A DNA stretch of 64,000 bases from Echinococcus granulosus (taxonomy: Eukaryota > Platyhelminthes > Cestoda > Cyclophyllidea > Taeniidae), in assembly GCF_000524195.1 (NCBI RefSeq), contig NW_020170383.1, positions 2,664,692 through 2,728,691 on the forward strand, in the 5' to 3' direction. The notes beneath the pieces are model-generated. The model was given only the letters and a program-made list of their open reading frames with translations, was not told the DNA's origin and made no database searches. Below, piece by piece: positions 38,524 to 50,600 of this stretch. The translations under genes and the position numbers were made by a program. The stretch's first letter is position 1. The number at the start of each line of letters is the position of its first letter.

Positions 38524-41500
38524 ATGGAATCGAAAACTAATGAGGCACATCTCTTCTTGTCGGGTGTTTCTGGAGTATCAAATCCTCAAGCGAGAGCTCT
38601 TTTCGCTACTTGTCACGCTACGCACTCTCAAATTCCCGTTTCACTTCCAGCTAATCATAACGTCGATGGGGATAACTACAACAACTGCTCGATCAGGCCA
38701 ACTGTTTCTTCATGTAAACGGAAGTTAAGTTCATCGCCTCCCGCTACGAATGATCGAACAATGGAGGGGTTTTCGAATGGCAGTCCTACGGCGCCCAAGT
38801 GTTGTGTTCAGCCATCGCCGGCGAAGCGTGTTTGCCAAAACAGTTCTCAGCCAGAGGCACAAATGATTGCTGCAACGGTTTCGAGCATTGCACCAAATCA
38901 GGCTGCAACAATTGCGCTCGTGAATAATGTTCAGTCTGTACAAGCCTCTGGAGATGCTGTCTCTGCTTTAGCAGCCGAACTAGTACCACCCCAACCTCCT
39001 GTGGCATCAGATTTCGATCGTTCGAATTCGGGTAAACTGGAGCAAGTAATTGAGCATGTGCTTGAACTGGCCCGGAGCGATGAACCACATGAGGACGTTT
39101 TTGTTCTACCCGTTCGGACTCGGGAATTCATTCCAATGCCCTCACCAATAAACCAAGGAAGTACTCCCAGTTCCAGTCTTAACACATCGCCCCCCGGCTC
39201 CCCTTCCAGTTCACCCCGTCTTATTTCTCCCGCATTTTCAAATTCCACTGTTTCCTCCAACCCAATGGTCATCACAGCTCATACATTTCCCAGGTGTACA
39301 CCAGTAGATCAAGTTCCATCCGGGATTCCACTACATCAATGCTCCGCACCCACTGCGCCACCTGCTGCACTTACTGACTTACAACGAGAGAAGTTGCGTT
39401 TGCAAGCTGTACGCGAGTCTAATGTGCAGGTGTCCGGGACGAACGCGCCGCCTACAGTTACAATGTTGATGAAAACTACTGCGACTGCAGATTCCCTTGA
39501 AACGTCTTTCATGCAGTCCAAGGGAATAACCCAGAGTGGTTACTTTGATTCTTCAGGTGCGAATATTCAATCACAGGGGTGCGTTCCACGACAGATTCTC
39601 TCAAAGGTGTCCATGGCCGTCGCGGAGACAAAAATACTCCCAGTCCAGCAGCCGGAAATGCAGAAGCAGCAAATAAATCAGCAAAATCAAAATCTCCAGC
39701 CAAGACTGTTTGCGTACATCCCTCAACGCCAAATTTATGACTCGGCAAACTCAGTTTTTACCGTTCCCACCAGTGTTCAACCCAGACCGAACATATCACC
39801 TCAACTCGCTGTGAAAAAGGATTCCACTGTAGAATTCACAAATCAAATCAACTTTCCTCCCCATGGAACCGCAACTTCCAACGGTGTTACTCAAGTGGTC
39901 CCCTCTGTTAAGCAGCCTGGTTTAACTCCCGTTCATACAATGCAGTACTCGGACTCGTCTCCCAAATCTGCTCTTGGAACAGTTCCAGCGAGGAAGCGCC
40001 CCCCTTCGTCTTCGAAGAGAAAAAAGTCGGCACCGGGTCACCAAAATATACCCCAGGGAACTAAGGTGTCGATTCCTGCCGGTCCCATGACCTTTGTTCG
40101 GAATCCTCTTGTAGCTCCTCAAGGTATGGAGTTTGCGCAGCAAGTGCAGCCACCCCTACGGCAACCGACAGCATCGCAGGAAGCCATGAATAAGCTGGTT
40201 TATTTCGACTCAAAGAAGTTTTTGTCCGATCCAACTTTGGAGGCATTTGCGTCTGCTCTTCCTCCAATGGGCAGTCCCACATGCTCCACGCTGCCACTAG
40301 GTGATGAATCCTGGCTTACTAATTGCGGAATAAAGTACAGATGCAGTGGCCTCGCTCTGAAGGCCGTCTGCCCTTCTGACATTGGTGACACTCCGGCGGA
40401 ATTGAGTGATCTTTATCTCTACCAATTTCTGCCACAGGCTCTAACTCATCCAACAGTACAGCGCGCTACTCACATTGCAAAAACACCCGAAATCCCATCT
40501 CGCATTTGTGTGTCTCCCGAACCAGTGACTCTGGATAATCGAATGAGGTCTTTTTGGACGACACTGCGACACAGTGATTCCCCAGGTGCAACAGACACTG
40601 GTTCTGTTGTTGATAGTAATGATTCGTGTTCAATTTTGTTGATGCTGAAGACGCCTTGTTCACCATGCGAGGGCCCGACAGAAAGTAGAACTCCTCCTCT
40701 TCAACTTTATCATATTCCCAACACCTGTTTGCTTAAAGCCACACAGCCATCTCATCGGAGTTCCAATGCCACTGACGCTTCCTCGATTGATAGTGAAATT
40801 GGCGAATCGGTCGGAAGTAGTCACGAGAAGCTGTCTTCACTAAGTCATGAAGTCAAACCCGATTCTCGCATAGTTTTTGGTGTCAGTTCCTCTCACTTCG
40901 AAGATGTTCCGAGGCTTCTTCAGTATTTGTGTGACCAGGTTGGGATCAGCCAAAGTTACGTTACGTACAGTAAGGGTGAGATCAGCATCCAAAATCCAGA
41001 AGGCACCTCACATTCCGAGGACCGATTGCGCGAGTTTGGGAATCAATTGAAAATATACTTTTCACATGTATCTGTTCGAGTTGAGCCGCTGGCGTCAATT
41101 GGTGCCAAAGCCGAAGAAAGTAGCGATATTTCAAGTCAGATTAAGTTTTTTGCTGAGCTGCAGAAGGAGAAGGCTGACGATTTTATGCAAACTTCGATGG
41201 CTTCTAAGCACAGGGAGGAGGTGCTTAGCGTCGCCTCCATTGCATCTTCGAAAAGGCTGACCGGTGAGAGATGCCGAATTTGTCACTCCCTTGTACCCCG
41301 AGACTCCGGGCTGAGGCGGAAGTTGGATGAATTAGTCCCTATACCTCCTGTCTTGACAGTAGATCATGGATACCACGCTTCCGACTGTTTTGTTTTTTGT
41401 AGCGAGATGTGTCTGAACAAATTTGTCGACTTTATTTCTTCTCACTCTCTCTCTGCTCACATTACGCAAGTCAATAGCAATGCTCTCGAACAGGCGGTTT

Positions 41501-43440
41501 CGGTGACCGAGTCTCGCCAACACCCCCAGCAACTCGTTTTTGGCAGCGTGCCAGGTTCCATTCCCGTCCTTCTTCAGCATCTGCCGCACAAGAGCCTTAA
41601 GTCTCAGGCTGGTGGGCGCAGGAGTTCCTCACTTTCCATGGGTAAGCGAAAAGTTTCTCCCAAGCAGAAGCGATGGCGTGATGTGCGTTGGCGCATATAC
41701 AAATCCGACGTATATCATGCGCGAAAGTTTGCCAATGTATCACACACGCTCATTGAAGGCGAGTCGCAAACCCCCCGGCTCCTATGCACGGTCATTCGTG
41801 ATCCTGAGGTTCCTGATACACGTTCGTGCATTCTCTGCGGTGCCAAGGGAGATGGCAGTGTTTCTACGACGGAACGTCTTCTTTGCCTCGGTCCTGATCG
41901 GTGGGTGCACCTAAACTGTGCACTTTGGTGTTACGACATTTATGAATCGGTGAGTGGTTCTTTGCACAGGGTGGATGAAAGCATCGAACGCGCATTGAAG
42001 ACTAGCTGTTCACACTGCGGGAAATTGGGTGCCGGCCTTCCTTGCTACAATCCAAGATGCTCTCTTGTCTACCATGTTCCTTGCGCCATCAGCGTCGGAT
42101 GCATGTTCTTCACTGATCGTGGAATGTATTGTACGAGTCATCAACCGCGCGACTCCCATCCAATGCAGCTAACTTCACTGGTAGTAAATAGAAAGGTCTA
42201 CGTTACCCGGGACGAGAGTTCACAAGTGGCCGATGTTGTTCGGGATGATACCCGTGCCTACCGAATTAGGATTGGAAGCCTCATTCTGAACAGTGTGGGG
42301 CAACTTCTGCCTCGCCAAATCGAAAGTCGTCACTTCCATACACAGAAGTACATTTACCCTGTGCACTATTCATCTACTCGAATTTACTGGTCTATGCGAC
42401 GTCCTGGTCAGCGTGCATTGTATCATTGTAAGATCAAAGAGCAAGAAGGTCGGCCACTCTTTCAGGTCACAGCTGTTGATAAGGGCCTTCCAGATGTCGT
42501 ACTTCAAAATGTTAGTTGCAATGACTTGTGGAAGGGAATTGCAACAAAGATCCAGCAGCTCCGAAGAGAGAATGGTTTGATACAGAACTTCCCTGACTTA
42601 ATTTGCGGTGAAGATATGTTTGGTCTATCTGAGCCGCATATTGTTCGGGCTATCGAATCTCTGCCTGGAGTTGACAATCTCGTTGACTATGCCTTTCATT
42701 TCGGTCGCTTGCAGCTCATTAAAGGTATGCCACTGGCCGTCAACCCTTCCGGTTGCGCGCGTTCTGAACCAAGCTTTCTCACTTCTCTTCGACGTAGGAG
42801 GGCTTGTGCAGGCTCTCATGAGAAGTCTCCCATGAAATCAGTTTGTTGCCAATTTAGAAATCTCGGACGTCAATCATCCGGGATTTTTCCTATTACCAAC
42901 TTGCCTTCCGCTTCTGAGCCATGGAGCCGCATTTCCATAGATCTGACAATGCCGAAGAATTCCACACTTGTGAGCTGGTCACATCAGTACCGACGCTTGA
43001 GGAGTGAATTTCATAATAACGTCTCCTTTGGTAGATCGCGCATTCAGGGTTTCGGGTTGTTTGCGGCCCAAGATTTGGAGCCAAACACAATTGTTATTGA
43101 GTACATCGGAGAGCTCATTCGACTGGAGTTGGCTAACAAACGAGAAAAGGAGTATGAGGCGCGCAATCGAGGGATTTACATGTTCCGACTGGAGGACAAC
43201 ATGGTCATCGATGCCACTATGTGTGGGGGATTAGCGCGCTACATAAATCACTCGTGCCAGCCCAATTGTTTTACCAAGTATGTTAACTTTGACAACGAGG
43301 GACATATTGTGATTATTACCAAGAGAAAGATAGAGAAGGGTGAAGAATTGACCTACGACTATCAGTTTGACTTTGAAGATCGGACAAGCAAGATACCTTG
43401 TCTCTGTGGTGCAGTCGGTTGTCGAAAATGGATGAACTGA
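38524..43440 (+). CDS. trr: Histone H3K4 methyltransferase of the KMT2C/D (Trithorax-related) type, intronless
   Basis: Catalytic subunit of a COMPASS-like complex that methylates histone H3 lysine 4, chiefly monomethylation at enhancers in KMT2C/D relatives. The frame has 1638 codons and an in-frame TAA at 38500 upstream. Residues 1-900 are disordered and Ser/Pro/Gln-rich. A Cys/His cluster begins at C917 (CRICH). The extended PHD finger spans about 1102-1206, starting CILCGAKGDG and ending MYCTSH. FYRN is about 1250-1300 and FYRC about 1302-1398. The Win motif GCARSEP (1410-1416), which docks WDR5, has the KMT2C/D form, whereas KMT2A/B have GSARAEV. SET runs from about 1502, with RYINHSCQPNC (1572-1582) and GEELTYDYQFD (1606-1616). 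Post-SET C1626, C1628 and C1633 precede the canonical end KWMN. All residues expected for catalysis are present. The N-terminal PHD clusters of vertebrate KMT2C/D are absent, as in insect Trr. Confidence 0.96.
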   Translation: MESKTNEAHLFLSGVSGVSNPQARALFATCHATHSQIPVSLPANHNVDGDNYNNCSIRPTVSSCKRKLSSSPPATNDRTMEGFSNGSPTAPKCCVQPSPAKRVCQNSSQPEAQMIAATVSSIAPNQAATIALVNNVQSVQASGDAVSALAAELVPPQPPVASDFDRSNSGKLEQVIEHVLELARSDEPHEDVFVLPVRTREFIPMPSPINQGSTPSSSLNTSPPGSPSSSPRLISPAFSNSTVSSNPMVITAHTFPRCTPVDQVPSGIPLHQCSAPTAPPAALTDLQREKLRLQAVRESNVQVSGTNAPPTVTMLMKTTATADSLETSFMQSKGITQSGYFDSSGANIQSQGCVPRQILSKVSMAVAETKILPVQQPEMQKQQINQQNQNLQPRLFAYIPQRQIYDSANSVFTVPTSVQPRPNISPQLAVKKDSTVEFTNQINFPPHGTATSNGVTQVVPSVKQPGLTPVHTMQYSDSSPKSALGTVPARKRPPSSSKRKKSAPGHQNIPQGTKVSIPAGPMTFVRNPLVAPQGMEFAQQVQPPLRQPTASQEAMNKLVYFDSKKFLSDPTLEAFASALPPMGSPTCSTLPLGDESWLTNCGIKYRCSGLALKAVCPSDIGDTPAELSDLYLYQFLPQALTHPTVQRATHIAKTPEIPSRICVSPEPVTLDNRMRSFWTTLRHSDSPGATDTGSVVDSNDSCSILLMLKTPCSPCEGPTESRTPPLQLYHIPNTCLLKATQPSHRSSNATDASSIDSEIGESVGSSHEKLSSLSHEVKPDSRIVFGVSSSHFEDVPRLLQYLCDQVGISQSYVTYSKGEISIQNPEGTSHSEDRLREFGNQLKIYFSHVSVRVEPLASIGAKAEESSDISSQIKFFAELQKEKADDFMQTSMASKHREEVLSVASIASSKRLTGERCRICHSLVPRDSGLRRKLDELVPIPPVLTVDHGYHASDCFVFCSEMCLNKFVDFISSHSLSAHITQVNSNALEQAVSVTESRQHPQQLVFGSVPGSIPVLLQHLPHKSLKSQAGGRRSSSLSMGKRKVSPKQKRWRDVRWRIYKSDVYHARKFANVSHTLIEGESQTPRLLCTVIRDPEVPDTRSCILCGAKGDGSVSTTERLLCLGPDRWVHLNCALWCYDIYESVSGSLHRVDESIERALKTSCSHCGKLGAGLPCYNPRCSLVYHVPCAISVGCMFFTDRGMYCTSHQPRDSHPMQLTSLVVNRKVYVTRDESSQVADVVRDDTRAYRIRIGSLILNSVGQLLPRQIESRHFHTQKYIYPVHYSSTRIYWSMRRPGQRALYHCKIKEQEGRPLFQVTAVDKGLPDVVLQNVSCNDLWKGIATKIQQLRRENGLIQNFPDLICGEDMFGLSEPHIVRAIESLPGVDNLVDYAFHFGRLQLIKGMPLAVNPSGCARSEPSFLTSLRRRRACAGSHEKSPMKSVCCQFRNLGRQSSGIFPITNLPSASEPWSRISIDLTMPKNSTLVSWSHQYRRLRSEFHNNVSFGRSRIQGFGLFAAQDLEPNTIVIEYIGELIRLELANKREKEYEARNRGIYMFRLEDNMVIDATMCGGLARYINHSCQPNCFTKYVNFDNEGHIVIITKRKIEKGEELTYDYQFDFEDRTSKIPCLCGAVGCRKWMN

Positions 43441-44153
43441 TCTCGTCTAACGCGTGCTTCTCCTGTGTATAGCAATGTAAATATCCTTTAATGCGTGAGG
43501 CGTGTACATAAAGAAATGAGCAGGATCTCTTACCACACCTGTCGATACGATTGCGTTAGCCGAGAGGCGTTTCTCTCCTGATCTCATCGTTACGCCCTCC
43601 TACGTCCTTGATTGCCTTTCATGTAGATAAGTGTCACCGACCAGCGTGCTTCCTTCACCTCCTGTCCCGCGTCGACAGCTCTTTTTGTTAGGACTGTTAT
43701 ACTCCTCGTACTGAGACATTCCTTATTCCTCCTCCTCTCCCTCTACCCACTTCCAAGTACTACTGCGCTACACAAATCTGATGCTGCTCAAATCGTCTTA
43801 CACGACTGACTAAGCCCTTTTTCCTCCCCTTTCTCTTACACACACACCACTAGCACACCTTACCCTTTGTTAGCGCAAACACTTGTCTGTACATATCTGT
43901 ATTGTGTATATTTTCTTACCTTTACTGCGTGTGTGGCGCCATTGTGCGTGTCAGATATCGTGTAAAACAAATCTGCTTTTGTATGGAATGCTCGCTATAG
44001 TCGGTTGGGAATTGAGTTGCTGCGGTTATACTCGTGTGATGTGGTTGGTCGTGCTCGTCTGTCAAGTTTTGCCTTCGATGGAAGTTTGTGAGGGGCTCTA
44101 GCGCTGTTTTTAGCCCTGTATGCAAGTTAGCGCCTTCTGCGCTAAGCTCTTAC

Positions 44154-44446
44154 CTGTGCTCCTCTACTTTCATCTCGTGGTTCCGGTGAACCGGCGCGCT
44201 ACCCCCCCCCCTGGTGTGGGCCTTTGTAATGTTAGGTTGGTGCGCGCTGATCGTGTTTGTCGCGGGGACTGATATTGGGGGTCGTGGATTAGCAGGTTGG
44301 TTTAGTGCATCTTGTGCTGTAGCGTTTAGGCTCAACTGATCCTGTGGACCTACTAAAGTTAGTGATGAACTTTGGCTCCGCTCTTGCGGCCTATTTGTGC
44401 GGGGTGTCAGGTTTCGTTGGGTTCGTCACTTGAGGCCTTCTGGTAG
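44154..44446 (-). other. Exon-like open frame ending at a strong donor (minus strand)
   Basis: A minus-strand frame open from just below an in-frame TGA (about 44430) ends at CAG|GTAAGA (donor 44153-44148). The peptide is disordered (Pro, Ser, Gln, Asn-rich, ending NHEMKVEEHR). It lies antisense to the probable KMT2 3' UTR. I recognise no family, and a chance frame in a GC-richer stretch is equally likely. Confidence 0.2.
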
Positions 44447-44611
44447 ATCTGGAGGAAATACTTTTCCGGGTGGATCAAACGTGAAAGTGTCCATTACCTT
44501 ATCGTTTTGATATTAGCCTAATTTAGTACTAGTTGGGACCATTTGGATTGGTTTTGGTGTGTCTATTTTTACCTGCGTCCGCTATTTTTCATTTTTAAAG
44601 CCTTCACACAG

Positions 44612-44700
44612 GACGACATGATGTCAAGAAGGTGGCCGAACTGAAGAGACGAAAGGATATGCGCGCTCTCCTGCGTCAGTTCCCATCACCAAAGCGATAG
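44612..44700 (+). other. Possible terminal exon (plus strand)
   Basis: A pyrimidine-rich acceptor (TTCACACAG) at 44611 is followed by an open stretch reading a very basic peptide (HDVKKVAELKRRKDMRALL...) that stops at TAG 44698-44700. It enters with two bases (phase 1). No matching upstream exon was found; the KMT2 frame already ends canonically at 43440. Confidence 0.22.
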
Positions 44701-47582
44701 GACCTTTGACAGTGATGCATCTGAGGGACCGGAGCTGATGTGAACAGTGTACCATGCCACCAAAGTGGCAACAGAGGCAATAAGGTGATTAAGCATGGCC
44801 CTAAAACAAAAACCCCTCTATCATAGCTGTTCTTTTACAATTGAAAATTGTTCTATTGATTTTTAGGTTTTTATATATCAGGCACCGTCCCTAAGGCTAG
44901 AAATTTCGATAAAAAGGAAATTATTGGATTGAGAATGTTTGGATGCCCTTTCGCGATTGTCATCATCTTACTGAATCACCTATATGCAAAGATTTGAGTT
45001 GTACGACAGATTGACTGGGATTTTTCTACCTTTTTGAATTCCGACTTTGAGTGTGATTGGAGTTCTTGTGAGTTCACCAAACCGGTTAAATGTTGATGCA
45101 TTGTCAGCCAAACTCCTATTCACTCAAACTCCGTTCCATTTGGGGTGATCCCAATGTGACTTTGCTGCTCATGTGACCCTGCAGGCGGAGGTCCTGAGTA
45201 ATTCGCTCGTGTTCCCACTTTCCTCCACCTATCGCCTTAATGGGTTTCTTTGCTTTCGAATACCACTCCTTTATTGTATTAAGTGGTAAAAACAGTCTTC
45301 GCTCTATTTACATATCCAGAAGCTGTAACTAGTCGTTTGGTGTGCTTAGGTGTTTTTTGTTTGAAAAGCACATTCTTGTTTTTACCGCTTTCAGACCCGG
45401 GACTAATGTGTTTGTCGGGCGCATGCTTTTTGAATATTTCTTGTTTTACTGATCGCTCAGACACAAAGTATGCATTTGATATGAAACAGGGTTTGTAATC
45501 TCATTTGGGCTAAATAAGTGTTGCTAACTTTTGAATAAGATGAAGAGAGTCCGTGGCTCTATTGCTAAGTTGATTTGGATGGGTCATTTCGAGTAATGCG
45601 GATATTTTAAGGCAAAAGTTTTTATTATTTTCTTATTTTTGGGAGATTTTTAATACTTTTATCGCAAGGTGGCTGTAGCACCTCCCCATTTTCCATTACG
45701 GTTAGCGGTCGTCTTATCGCCCAAGTGAATCTTATTAGCTTTTTGGCAGTGCACTTTTCATTGTTTTCAGGAAATCGGTGGTGACGTCGCGATAAATCAT
45801 TTACTTAATCACAGGCTTACTTCTTAAAGTATTTGGGGATGGGGAAATCATCAATCCAAAATTCATGACTAAAATGGGGTGAATTTCAAAGTATGGTGTT
45901 GAAATATATGTAGAGTTGGTGCCTTCAATGAGCTATCTTCTCTTAGGCTCTTGGTATTTTTTATTCTTGGAGGGGACATCGTATCACGGCATATTAACTT
46001 GTTCATCTACATTAAAATCGGAATACGCTTCCATGTCCGTTATTAAACAACTCTAAAGAAGCATAATTACCTAGTGTCTTAACCACTAATTCTTAAATTA
46101 ATAAGAAGCATTACAGCCTCATTTAAGCCCTCGGGAGGGAAAAGACATTCTGCAAAGGTGAGGAATTTCACCTATAAACCTGGTTTTTTAAAGATGATAA
46201 CTGAAAACAGTGATTTTGGCACCACAAAGTAAGCTCAACAGTTTGGTTAACTAAATTAATTGGTTGATGGGCTTTGATTGGCGATTTCTCAACTAGGCGC
46301 ATCCAGCATGCATAAAATCTTACCGCCGTGAACTTTTAAGCCTGTCTTAATGTGTCATTGTTTTTTGACAATGATGACCAAATCTGCCTATAAATAGGAG
46401 CGGCAAATTCAAGAACCGTTTGAATTGACTTGTTTTGAAGCCGGTACGACAGGTACACTCTGTAAATTTGTACTAGTTTCATCATTCACTCGTTTTTTGC
46501 GTAATTACCACTTCAACAATATAATGCAAAATAACGTTTCTGCAGATTATAAACAAGTTTACTTTTATGGGCTACCTGAGTTTTTCGACTTTTGGAGTAC
46601 TTGTCCTCCGAAATATAACCCAAACCGGGCAAATTGTATTGCTGCAATCTATTAGCATTTCCGCTACAGATGCAGAAAGTTGCCATTGCTACAAGGGAAC
46701 ATTTTCACTTTTTGTGGACAATCTCAGTCGTTAACAAAAGTACCTGAACCTCTTTAATACACCGCTTTGATACGCTAATAAGTTAATAATTTTTGGTTGC
46801 TCACGGACTTATGGTGGACCACGCCCACAAACTAAGTTGCAATATAACATGCCTTCGTCAGCTATGGCAATCTTGTCTGAACATTTAGGGTCTGTGTGGC
46901 TTGATCGATTTCAGTGATATTCAAAACTATTTTGACGTAAGAAATAACTATGCGTGAACCTAATTTATTGAAATGGTCAGAAATTCAGCACATTTTAAAC
47001 CAGAAAAGCATGTTTCTTTGCACATTTGTAGCATTATGGAAATGAATTATATGCAAGCATTTATATACATTACACTAAAGTATCAGGACAGGCCCAGGAA
47101 TACTTGTGAACCCTCCATTAGTCATCTAAAAACGTGGGCTTTCCCTTTTTTTAAGCAACTTATATATGAAATCTTTTTTGCTTAAACCTCACGCACGGAC
47201 TACAAGTACCACTCTGCGCAGCTCATAATTAATCAGATAAGATGCAAAGTCCTGAAAGCCCTCCCCTTTCCTTTTATTATCTGCATTTAAAAGTGCGTTC
47301 TCGTGCTAAGAAAGAAAGAGAAGTTTTTCAATAGAAATCGTGACTTTTTTTCTTTCTTATTGTCTCCATTGTGAGCGAAATGATGACCTTTAATGCAGCC
47401 ATTCTATTATGTTCTTCATCCGCTGTTTCTTCTTGTCTCTGCAGATTGGTATTATTGGACTGCTGTTTTAGCATTTATATCGTATTTTGAATTTACTGTG
47501 GAGTATCCTGTATCTATTTGTATTATCTTTAAGTGATGACACCAACCGTTTTGCCCTGCTATTAAGTACACCCTTTTTTCAG

Positions 47583-47672
47583 CTTATCTATGGTGCAAAA
47601 ATGTGGCTACCAGAAAGCCGCATTACTCACTCTCAAGTAGACGATTGTAGCGACAATCTACAAGCCTTTTGA
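47583..47672 (+). other. Possible terminal exon (plus strand)
   Basis: A good acceptor (CCCTTTTTTCAG, ending 47582) is followed by 29 open codons (LIYGAKMWLPESRITHSQ... ) and TGA. No partner exon is evident and the product is not recognised. Confidence 0.15.
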
Positions 47673-50600
47673 ATGAGCAAAGCAACACTCCTTGTTTTGT
47701 TGGGTTGCAATGACATTCAACAGCAGTAAATACCTCCCTCATTTTATTACCTGAGAGCGAATTTCTTTAACAACTTCCATCAATCTTGATTGTCTAGCCA
47801 AGTGGAAGCTACCAGTGATGTTGCAAATCTATTTACTCTCATTAAACCCATTTTCGTTACCGCATATCCCTTTCAAAAATGGGTGGAGTCCACGTTGAAA
47901 ATCAAGTAATTAGCTTATAAATACCTATTAATTACTTCTAGCTAATGAACCTTCCTTTTCACAAGGGATCTTGCTGCTCGAGCCGGTTTTTGCCCTTGCA
48001 AGATGGCTTAATTGTTTGTCTGATATAATAAAGCTTCATGAATGCTCTCCACTTTCTCTTTTTAGATTTCGTCTACATGCAGCCCAATCTCATTTCCCTT
48101 CTACGTCGTCTCAAAGCTAACGGACTTACTTTATAAAAGCCGAAACAATGATCCTGTAATAACGTGCATTTTGTCACTCCTTTCTAGGATAAAATGAAAT
48201 ACACAAATTGTCCCCAGTGACGCAAAACTTCATCTGAAAATAAGCAAAGCAACTAAACTGATGAGATGGCAATAACGAACTGGTGTTAAAACTAAACAAA
48301 ACAACCTAGCACTGAATCTATTAATAAAAGCAGAAATTTTCCACATGTCATTGCGAACGAAACTTGACACCTCTTCGTCAGCCACTCTGCTTTCTATCTC
48401 TCCGACGATTTTGAAAAACTAAATGCAAAGCCTTCAACAAAATGTCATGCCGTTCCTAAACGGATTGCAGCCTAGCACCGATTAAGACCCCTGTCAAATG
48501 CCATCAGCGTCACTGACATCAAATGGCAACCTCTCGATAGATTGAGGTAGTAAATATTCTCTAAACTAATCGTTTTATTCTTTCAAAGCCTATGCGGCAA
48601 CCGAAATCTAAAATACAAATTCAAAACTGAGCCCTAACTTTGTTGCCAGATATTTTTGAACAAATTATAGGGCTTGAGATCGTATTTTTAGAACCCACCT
48701 CAAAAGCTTATTTACTTTATGAAATGGACTCTTAGTGCATTGCATTTATATGCAAAAAGGAGCAATATAAATAGAGTTGCTTTTTTAAACAGGTACACGA
48801 TTGGTGTTGGTATGAATTGCGTGATCTAGGCAGTAGGCTATCTTCGTTTTTGACTAAAATGAGCGTGTCGGTAGAATACGCACATTCCCACAAACGGGAA
48901 ATCAAGCAAAAGTCGACTTAACTGCTGGCTGTTTCCTTCTCTACCAAAAATAAGTGTTTTTTTGTGTCAAGAATTTGATCTAGTTCAGTCAAAATTAGTG
49001 GATGAGGTAAGATTGCAGTAGTTTGTACTATTCAAAAAACCCGTTCTCATTAAAAGTTGGGCTCCTGACATTTGCTGTTTATTCAAACGTTAACTGATCA
49101 CTTAGTTTCCAAAAATATTTGCTTCATTGTACATTTGTCTACCAGAGGGATTTAAGCATATAAAATGTTACCCAGTTTCCCAAAATAACCGTACCAAACT
49201 TGTCGTATCTTCTTCTGAATAATACAATTATTTTACTGCTTTTAAGTTATCGGCCATACGAACCGGTTAAAGTGACATCAAGCATGAATGCCACATAAAT
49301 TTAATCAAATTTGTTGTTTAGGCGAAGGCTGATGTTTCATCACAAATGCTTCCTGATCGCCAACTAATTATTCGAAAAAAAACAGTTTCACATGTGCGAT
49401 CCCCTTAATCATACAGTTAACTGAAGTTTCAGCCCTCCCAGCCCGCTAGATCCAAAGCAGCCTTAAAGAATCGTGAGAAAGAAACTCCAATTTTTGAAGT
49501 AGTTTGCTTGTTATTATAAAACAGAAAAGTCAAGAAATTCAGTAGCTTTTACATTTTACAGTTGTGGATTTCACACCGCATTTTCTCACAAATACAATGC
49601 CAGTAGATTTGGTTGGCAGGATTCACCCCTTTTACTGCGTCCCCTAAGTCTTTAGATCCATATGTCTAGCATGTAATTATCCATTGGCACTGACTTACTA
49701 TTTATAAATATCTGACTGTCGACGTATCATAATCAACTTTTTCAAAAATATGCGTTAAAGTCATATAGTCATCTAAATTCATTGTCAGTTTTATCTCACG
49801 GCTATGATGTGGAGAATGCCATTCCCCATGAACAGAAGAAGTACAAGTTTATAGAAAGTACAACATCTAATGTGGAAAAATTTGAATAACTCTTTCTAAA
49901 TACATTTATCTCTAAATGATTTACTACTCCCTTTTTTATTTTTGTCGCACATGGAACACAAGATATGCCAAAATTACTGTTAAAAATTTTCAAGAAAACA
50001 GGATACCAATGAAGTCGTCATCGGAATCCCAAAGCCTGTATGTTTTTTGGTATGCATTTACTTCACCTTAGATTTGTTACATCTTTCCCACTGAGCCCTT
50101 AGCTAATGTTAGTGTCTCCAGTCTTTTGAAAAAAAAGTGACATGAGTTTAAACACAAAATTATTGTTTCCTTCCCCCTATTCTTGCTTCGACCATAGCTC
50201 TGCTCTAAGCTTAGGAAAGATTATGTTTTACCCATTTCACTGCCTTCTCTGATTGCCACCCATGCCATTCAGTGCAAATCGAAATGTAAATACCAATAAA
50301 TGCAAAAAAGTATTGTCCATGAAGTTTAATCTTCTTTAAGACTAATTACTTTTTAAACGAATTACAATTCACATATTCCGTACGGTGGATTAAAGTGCAA
50401 TTAAGCATCTCCCACTTGCCTATTTTACGATTTTTTAAACGCACGGCAGCGATAATGTAAATATACCATCAAAGGTTTGTGTCGTTTACGGTATGACTCG
50501 CCGTAAAGGGCTTTATCATGTAGGGAAACGTAAAATTCATGCATTTTAGAGCGATGGTACTTTTATCGTGCTTTTTACCATCTTATGCCATAAAAGGTTC

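Noticed and set aside
38786..43234. Many 60-124-codon frames on both strands within KMT2
   Set aside because: Shadows of the 1638-codon frame in GC-richer coding DNA.
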